From: Saprospiraceae bacterium
Lineage (GTDB): Bacteria; Bacteroidota; Bacteroidia; Chitinophagales; Saprospiraceae
NCBI GenBank assembly: GCA_021738725.1
Contig: JAIPBE010000035.1
Span: 1-36,734 of the forward strand
DNA: 36,734 nucleotides
Reading direction: 5' to 3'
In this document: positions 32,257 through 36,734 of the stretch, one piece after another
Position numbering within the stretch: the first letter of the stretch is position 1
Layout: each line of letters begins with the position of its first letter
Notes under the pieces: model-generated
Told to the model about the DNA's origin: nothing
What the model saw: the letters and a program-made list of their open reading frames with translations, nothing else
Database searches by the model: none
Position numbers and translations under genes: made by a program

Positions 32257-32745
32257 TTACAGAAAGCGTTCGAGGATGACATGCGCCTTGGCGCGATAGA
32301 AGGAGTCTTCACCGGATGACAGCTCCTCCATCAGCCTTCTGGCCATGTCCGTTTGATCTTCTTTCAGACAGGCGAGACCCATATACCAGGTAGCATCCTG
32401 ATAATAGCCCGGATCATTGATCCTCACCTCATCCATCAGCGCAATAGCCCGATCTTCCTCACCGGTTTCCAGACAACACAGCCCCATCAGGAAGGTGGCC
32501 TCGGTGTCATCGGGATGGACAGCCAGGTGGGCTTCAAAACCATTGATGGCCTCCGCGTACAAGCCGGATTGGTAGTCATCCAGGGCCTCTTGATAGAATG
32601 ATGATTGCCCGACAGAAGGGGGGGCTGGTCCGGATGCAGAGAAAAGTGCATCCTGCTCATGTGTCCGGGCAAACCACCAGGCATAGCCAACCCCACCGAT
32701 GAGGGTGACGAGGATTGCCAGTCGAAACAGGTTCTTTCGGGACAC
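32257..32745 (-). CDS. Membrane-anchored TPR protein
   Basis: The 162-residue protein has an N-terminal membrane helix (about 8-25) and TPR-like repeats (for example SGLYAEAINGFEAHLAVHPD and EATFLMGLCCLETGEEDRAI) over about residues 50-160. Such small TPR proteins usually act as scaffolds. It is the second minus-strand gene after the DUF4837 gene (116-base gap with no visible terminator), so cotranscription is possible. Its function is unknown. Confidence 0.78.
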   Translation of the reverse strand: MSRKNLFRLAILVTLIGGVGYAWWFARTHEQDALFSASGPAPPSVGQSSFYQEALDDYQSGLYAEAINGFEAHLAVHPDDTEATFLMGLCCLETGEEDRAIALMDEVRINDPGYYQDATWYMGLACLKEDQTDMARRLMEELSSGEDSFYRAKAHVILERFL

Positions 32746-32861
32746 AGGGTGGAGATCAGGTGAGGGTTGTCACGGTCGCGGGCCGATGCGCAACCAGATT
32801 TCTGTATTAAAGGTCGAGAATTCCTTCAGAACCTGCAAATTCGGGCAACAGAATGAAGGGA

Positions 32862-33941
32862 TCAAGAAAAATGAATGGTGCGCAATACCGTTTCCAGCTG
32901 CTGCATCCATTCCCGTTTGGATTTGCCAGGTCCGTAGATAAAACCGGTGGCGATGATCAGCGATTGCTGGTCCGGACTTTGGATGATATAACTGATGAAG
33001 GGGCCACCCATGAAATCGTTTTTCATCGACCAGATGCCTCGAACTTCCATGGCATACTGTCCATCCAGGGTCTGCGCCGAAAAGAAGAGCGGAAGTTCCC
33101 GATCGTCGACCCGCATATAGGTTTCCTGCGTGGCGTTGCTGGTCACGATACGGGTCATCTGGTCATGCAGTTCGCGAAATCCCTCCCGGCCAAACTGGTC
33201 CTGACTGACGTAGGGGATCTTTTTAAAGAGCAGACCGATGATCATCTCGCCGGCATCCTTGCGCAACCAGATGGTACTATCCTGATCCAGGGCTTTGACA
33301 TATTCGCCGGGAATGCGAATGCTGGCGCCTGTGAGGCGTTGTACTTCATTTGCGAGTGCGGCATCTTCTCGGGCTGCATACGCCTGGCTTTCCAGGATGG
33401 GCAGATCATGGGTCTTCAATTTGGCCAGCATCGCCGGGCCTCGCTCCTGAATGGCCTGATAGATGGCCGCTGGATCACGCCCATAGAGATAGAACACCAG
33501 TTGGCCGGTGGCCCATCGATTCTGGACTAATTTCACGGAATAGGGTTTGTCTGCTGGCAGCAGGCTGTCGCCCAGGTCCTTGCGCATCATGTCATCCAGG
33601 CGGGAACCTCTCAATCCTTCGTGACTGATGATCAGATAGCTGCGTAGTTCCTTTCGGGCGGGTTTGTATTCCAGTTCCTTAAAATCAAAATGTTGCAGAT
33701 CATAGAGGGGTTCTGGGCGAGGCAGGATGAGGAAGGGTGCTCCGAAGGTGTAGTCCACACTATCGCCAAGGCCGGTCTCCCACCAGGTGCTGTCGGCAAT
33801 GACCGTCAGTTTGTTCGCCTTACCAAAAGCGCTGGGCAGGATGCCTGCCCGATTGGAAAAGCCATCCGGACCGCAACTTCCCGTCCAGATCGCGACGGGG
33901 ATGAGGAACAGGAGGAAAAAGCGAAAAAGCGAAGCTTGCAT
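32862..33941 (-). CDS. DUF4837-family lipoprotein
   Basis: The ATG at 33941 gives 359 residues with a lipoprotein signal: hydrophobic core then TGSC, with C23 as the lipidated residue. The body matches the DUF4837 pattern of Bacteroidota lipoproteins: GKANKLTVIADSTWWETGLG, then FLILPRPEPLYDLQHFDFKE, then LRSYLIISHEG, and a C-terminal ITGFIYGPGKSKREWMQQLE-like end. The role is unknown. In-frame Met codons at 33947 and 33968 are possible but move the signal sequence away from the N-terminus. Upstream on the same strand lies the TSUP transporter gene, 74 bases away. Confidence 0.85.
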   Translation of the reverse strand: MQASLFRFFLLFLIPVAIWTGSCGPDGFSNRAGILPSAFGKANKLTVIADSTWWETGLGDSVDYTFGAPFLILPRPEPLYDLQHFDFKELEYKPARKELRSYLIISHEGLRGSRLDDMMRKDLGDSLLPADKPYSVKLVQNRWATGQLVFYLYGRDPAAIYQAIQERGPAMLAKLKTHDLPILESQAYAAREDAALANEVQRLTGASIRIPGEYVKALDQDSTIWLRKDAGEMIIGLLFKKIPYVSQDQFGREGFRELHDQMTRIVTSNATQETYMRVDDRELPLFFSAQTLDGQYAMEVRGIWSMKNDFMGGPFISYIIQSPDQQSLIIATGFIYGPGKSKREWMQQLETVLRTIHFS

Positions 33942-34015
33942 GGTCATGTGTTGGACAAAAGTAGCCATTCTTCAAAAGGATGCTGGTCAGGGCGGAAATG
34001 GTGTATCCAGCCCGG

Positions 34016-34771
34016 TTATAAAAAGAAGATTTTCACGATCGACCCAATGACCACAAAAATAAGCAAACGGTAGGCCCACACCCGTGCGGCGGGATAGCGT
34101 GAGGCGTATTTGGCTGTGAAATATCCACCAGCTGACTGCCCGCTGGCGATCAAAAGGCCGGTAGGCCAGTCAATACGCCCCGACCATTGAAACACGATGA
34201 TGATCATCAGGGTGAAGATGGCCACCACCAGCACTTTGATGGCATTGGCCCGGATCATGTCGTATCCCGCTCCGAGCACCATGGCTGCCAGGAAGAAGAT
34301 GCCCATACCCATCTGAATGAACCCGCCATAAAAGCCCAACGCCAGAAAGATGGGCGCAGTGAACAAGTAGTTGGGTTTCTCCTTCATCACACCATCGCGC
34401 AGCCAGCGCTCGGGTTTGACCAGAATGACCAGCAGCATGACGATCAGCATGTAACCGAAGACCGATCGGAATTCTTCATTGCTGACCCGGAGCGCCATCC
34501 AGACACCGGGAATAGCGCCCAGGAGGGTAAGGGCGATATAGGGTTTGGCCCGCTGGACATCCAGCTTGCCTTCCCGATAGAAGGCCCATGACCCGAGGGC
34601 AGATTGGGAGAAGACCCCCAGGCGGTTGGTTCCGTTGGCCAGATTGCCGGGCATCCCCATCATCTCGGTCATGATGGTCAGGGTGATGGCGGAGCCATTT
34701 CCGGCCAGGGTGTTGATCATGCCCGCCAGAAAGCCACCTGTTACCGCAATGAAAAGTAGGGGCCAGTCCAT
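34016..34771 (-). CDS. TSUP (TauE/SafE) family membrane transporter
   Basis: The 251-residue protein has about eight hydrophobic helices and the TSUP N-terminal pattern GGFLAGMINTLAGNGSAITL, with a related second-half motif GFYGGFIQMGMGIFFLAA, as expected from the internal duplication of this family. TSUP proteins move sulfite, sulfoacetate or other organic anions. The ATG at 34771 overlaps the stop of the epimerase gene (TGATG), implying translational coupling and possibly export of an organic acid linked to propionate metabolism. The substrate is unknown. Confidence 0.88.
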   Translation of the reverse strand: MDWPLLFIAVTGGFLAGMINTLAGNGSAITLTIMTEMMGMPGNLANGTNRLGVFSQSALGSWAFYREGKLDVQRAKPYIALTLLGAIPGVWMALRVSNEEFRSVFGYMLIVMLLVILVKPERWLRDGVMKEKPNYLFTAPIFLALGFYGGFIQMGMGIFFLAAMVLGAGYDMIRANAIKVLVVAIFTLMIIIVFQWSGRIDWPTGLLIASGQSAGGYFTAKYASRYPAARVWAYRLLIFVVIGSIVKIFFL

Positions 34772-35190
34772 CAGATGATTTGATCGTCCGGGATGGATTG
34801 GCAAAGTTCGATCAGTACGCCGTTGGCACTTTTGGGATGTACAAAGCAGATCAGTTTGTTGTCTGCCCCTCGCTTGGGTTGTTCGTTGAGCAGGATGAAT
34901 CCTTCTTCTTTCAGTCGTGTCATCTCCTGGTGGATATCGGCCACTTCGAAGGCGATATGATGGATCCCCTCCCCCCGTTTTTCGATGAAATGGGCGATGG
35001 GCGACTGATCGTGTGTCGCCACCAGTAATTCGATCTTGGTTTGCCCGGTTTGAAAAAAGGAGGTCATCACGCCCTCACTTTCGACTTCCTCCATCTTGTA
35101 GGGTTCTGTGCCCAACAGTTTGGTATACAGGTCGTTTGCTTTGGCCAGGTCCTTGACGGCCAGGCCGATATGTTCCACTTGTTTGAGCAT
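34771..35190 (-). CDS. mce: Methylmalonyl-CoA epimerase
   Basis: The 139-residue protein is a complete two-module vicinal-oxygen-chelate epimerase. It converts (2R)- and (2S)-methylmalonyl-CoA in the propionate/succinate pathway. Visible features are VEHIGLAVKDL with metal ligand H7, GEGIHHIAFEV (the His pair at 77-78), SANGVLIEL with E128, and PKRGADNKLICFVHPK. The length is normal. The mutase genes are not in the window. It is followed by the coupled TSUP gene, and an exact -7 box lies upstream on its strand. Confidence 0.95.
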   Translation of the reverse strand: MLKQVEHIGLAVKDLAKANDLYTKLLGTEPYKMEEVESEGVMTSFFQTGQTKIELLVATHDQSPIAHFIEKRGEGIHHIAFEVADIHQEMTRLKEEGFILLNEQPKRGADNKLICFVHPKSANGVLIELCQSIPDDQII

Positions 35191-35209
35191 GTCAGGGTCG
35201 GATTTGGGT

Positions 35210-35217
35210 CAAAATTA
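35210..35217 (-). promoter_or_regulatory. mce: -7 box of mce
   Basis: On the minus strand this reads TAATTTTG, an exact TAnnTTTG match 19 bases upstream of the mce ATG. It lies in the 119-base divergent region shared with the small basic protein gene. Confidence 0.45.
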
Positions 35218-35309
35218 CAATTCGCACGGGGTTAAAGCGGCGTTAAAGAACAGAACCGGGTATAACCGCCATGGATCCGGGCAGTCTATGAAGTATAAAA
35301 TCTACAGTT

Positions 35310-35633
35310 ATGAAAACGAAACACATATTCCTCCTCCTGATCGGATTCGGTTTTTCGACTGTTTCAGTCACCGCTCAGACCTGTGCCCCATCAATCGATC
35401 AGGCCCAGTTCCGTCAACGTCAGCGCATCCACCAGGGCATCCATCAGGGAGATCTGACCCGGCAGGAAGCCCGCCAATTGAAAGGCCAGCAGATGCACAT
35501 TCATAAGATGAAGCATCAGGCCCGGAAAGATGGTCATATGAGTTTCGACGAAAAGGCTCGGATTCGCCACGCGCAGAAAAAGGCCAATCGCAATATTGCA
35601 AGGAAAAAGCACAATCACCGGAATCGGTATTGA
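35310..35633 (+). CDS. Small basic exported protein
   Basis: The 107-residue protein has a clear signal peptide (about 1-23, cleavage at VTAQ). The mature part is very rich in Arg, Lys, His and Gln and almost entirely helical: FRQRQRIHQGIHQGDLTRQE, then EARQLKGQQMHIHKMKHQAR, then a Lys/His/Arg-rich C-terminus. I recognise similar small exported proteins from other Bacteroidota but know no assigned function. Periplasmic metal binding or a Spy-like chaperone role are possible guesses. The terminator at 35671 follows. Confidence 0.75.
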   Translation: MKTKHIFLLLIGFGFSTVSVTAQTCAPSIDQAQFRQRQRIHQGIHQGDLTRQEARQLKGQQMHIHKMKHQARKDGHMSFDEKARIRHAQKKANRNIARKKHNHRNRY

Positions 35634-35670
35634 CCAAGAGCAAACAGATTCTCATACGCAAGCCTGTTGG

Positions 35671-35697
35671 GGGCGCACGGAGGTGCGCCCTTTTTTT
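35671..35697 (+). terminator. Rho-independent terminator
   Basis: GGGCGCAC, loop GGAG, GTGCGCCC followed by seven T ends the small basic protein gene. Its 3' arm and T-tract are shared with a second, longer inverted repeat. Confidence 0.88.
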
Positions 35698-35724
35698 GCG
35701 CCGGCACGGCGCAAAAAAAGGGCG
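35686..35724. repeat. 18-bp perfect inverted repeat nested with the terminator
   Basis: CGCCCTTTTTTTGCGCCG (35686-35703) and its exact complement (35707-35724) close a GCA loop. This stem uses the 3' arm and T-tract of the upstream terminator, so the two structures exclude each other in RNA. It may be a terminator-duplicating element or a bidirectional terminator read from the other side. Confidence 0.75.
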
Positions 35725-35880
35725 TAGTGCATCACTACTGCATAGTTTTTGGGTTAGTTTTTCATGTTATGGTTCGGAGTCAATTATTGAATCGAATAAT
35801 TTTCATGCCTGGCACGCCTTCCGCCAGGGGGCGGACAGGCTCGCCGGCGCGGCTTCTCCTTTTGACGCGCCAAAGGAGAT

Positions 35881-35917
35881 ATCCCGCTCATCATCCCCAG
35901 GATGATGTCCGGGACGA
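35881..35917. repeat. REP-like 37-base palindromic element, copy A
   Basis: It contains the hairpin CATCATCC-CCA-GGATGATG and ends in GTCCGGGACGA. The copy at 36064-36100 is identical except for one base in the loop. Confidence 0.8.
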
Positions 35918-36063
35918 AAAAATGCGGGGCATTTTGTCGAAAGCGCTTGTCGCCAAAATGGGCCCTCATTTATTGTTTGGGGATACGCAAATCTCGTCTT
36001 TTGTCGTTGCCCCGTTTGTATCATGGCCCGGCCGTTCCTGTATTTATTCATACACAATCGGCA

Positions 36064-36100
36064 ATCCCGCTCATCATCCCCCGGATGATGTCCGGGACGA
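36064..36100. repeat. REP-like 37-base palindromic element, copy B
   Basis: Direct repeat of 35881-35917 with a single C/A difference, 183 bases away. A second perfect hairpin, ATCCCCGAG-TT-CTCGGGGAT (36102-36121), follows immediately. Confidence 0.8.
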
Positions 36101-36214
36101 CATCCCCGAGTTCTCGGGGATTTCGAACAATACGGCATGCCGTTCTTTTTGAGCATCAATGGAATAATGGAAAACACTTAAACAGTTAGGTCGGCCATGA
36201 TATTTCTGGGAGGC

Positions 36215-36245
36215 CCAGACGATCCGCCAGCTGGCGGATGTCTGG
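36215..36245. repeat. 31-base near-perfect palindrome
   Basis: CCAGAC, one unpaired G, ATCCGCCAG, CTGGCGGAT, GTCTGG: the inner 18 bases are perfectly symmetric with no loop, and the outer 6 bp continue the dyad. A smaller inverted repeat (CCGGAC/GTCCGG) lies just downstream. No T-tract follows, so it is not an ordinary terminator. Confidence 0.7.
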
Positions 36246-36604
36246 ATCCGGACCTTCAGCGTCCGGGCCCTCCTTTGGCGACGACCTCTCCTGATTTTTC
36301 TCCTCCACTCCTCTACTAATAAAGGTCCTCTTTTAGCGACGAATCTAAATAAACGAATAAACTCATAAACGAATAACCCTTTCGCCATACTCCTTTACTA
36401 AGGAGTTCATCCGTTGCCGACAACGTTATTTTGACCTAAATAATTTGAGAGAATATTTAATATTTATTGTTATTGGATTTCCTTATCTAAGTGTGATAAA
36501 TTTACTTTTATTCATGCAAAAATGATATTTCCTCGAAGTATAAAATATCGATTATATTGAAGTATTTATGTCAGTAGTTGCATTTTGTCTTGTATAGGGC
36601 ACCT

Positions 36605-36687
36605 CTATCAACCCCACTCAATGACCAAACGAAAATCTTTGATATTCTTACCAAATAAGACCTTCGCGATACTTCGTTGTTTCTCAG
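36605..36687 (-). repeat. Dispersed 83-bp repeat, copy 2 (inverted)
   Basis: The minus strand aligns without gaps to 21899-21981, with 25 identical bases at 36621-36645. It lies near the window edge, so a larger element may continue beyond it. It is bordered on the left by an AT-rich, gene-free stretch. Confidence 0.6.
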
Positions 36688-36734
36688 TCACATAGCTATG
36701 GCTATTCTCCTTTGAAACGCCTCGCCTCGCTTGG

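Larger units (their letters stand above)
35634..36734. other. Long non-coding, palindrome-rich region
   Basis: I see no credible gene in these 1.1 kb. The region holds a terminator and a nested inverted repeat (35671-35724), a small hairpin (GTAGTG-CAT-CACTAC, 35724-35738), a pair of 37-base palindromic repeats, two further long palindromes (36102-36121 and 36215-36245), a markedly AT-rich stretch (about 36420-36600), and the second copy of the dispersed repeat at the end. The open frames through it translate palindromes and look spurious. Confidence 0.7.

Noticed and set aside
35667-36152. 161-residue plus-strand open frame
   Set aside because: It begins within a terminator and translates both REP-like palindromes, giving repeated HHP-DDVRD segments. 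Nothing in it resembles a protein family.
36420-36734. Possible tRNA or start of a new gene at the right edge
   Set aside because: I found no cloverleaf arms or acceptor end and no open frame of useful length on either strand.

Overview
The window looks like chromosomal DNA of a Bacteroidota bacterium, most likely from the Saprospiraceae or a related lineage. The signs are a type IX secretion (T9SS) C-terminal sorting tail, a DUF4837 lipoprotein, several exported proteins with no Shine-Dalgarno-like start, exact TAnnTTTG -7 boxes before several genes, and strong hairpin terminators between convergent genes. No tRNA, rRNA, CRISPR array, transposase or phage gene was seen. All assignments come from reading the sequence, without database searches.

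Positions 1-343 are non-coding and hold two matched hairpins, a heptamer minisatellite and a terminator. Positions 344-11860 are the most unusual part. They hold an exported coiled-coil/beta-rich protein, a divergent operon of a CHASE2 membrane protein plus two exported proteins of shared FecR-like/beta/helical design (one expanded by nine 23-residue glycine-rich units), and a convergent exported caspase-TPR protein. Divergent from the caspase is an exported zinc metallopeptidase-TPR protein, with an inverted repeat in the shared promoter region. An alpha/beta hydrolase with an overlapping hydrophobic leader ORF and a K+ channel follow. I infer, without proof, that the CHASE2, FecR-like, caspase and metallopeptidase genes form one envelope sensing or proteolysis system.

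Positions 12051-19891 hold a lipoprotein with carboxypeptidase-regulatory-like repeats, an ECF sigma factor overlapping an anti-sigma-like protein that has both an inner-membrane helix and a C-terminal outer-membrane-type barrel, a LemA/M48 pair, and a large T9SS-exported protein with dockerin-like loops.

Positions 19892-25806 hold an orphan Pycsar-type effector whose HD nuclease/phosphodiesterase domain has lost its His-Asp pair, a DUF937 protein with two EF-hand-like loops, and a two-gene unit of a zinc deacetylase and a Pat-like acyltransferase, plausibly a reversible lysine acylation pair.

Positions 25940-35633 are more ordinary: YceI, porin, YceI; an unknown protein; a nitroreductase; a K+-dependent-type membrane pyrophosphatase; a TPR protein; a DUF4837 lipoprotein; a TSUP transporter coupled to methylmalonyl-CoA epimerase; and a small basic exported protein. 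Positions 35634-36734 are non-coding, packed with palindromes, followed by an AT-rich stretch and an inverted second copy of a repeat that also lies at 21899-21981.
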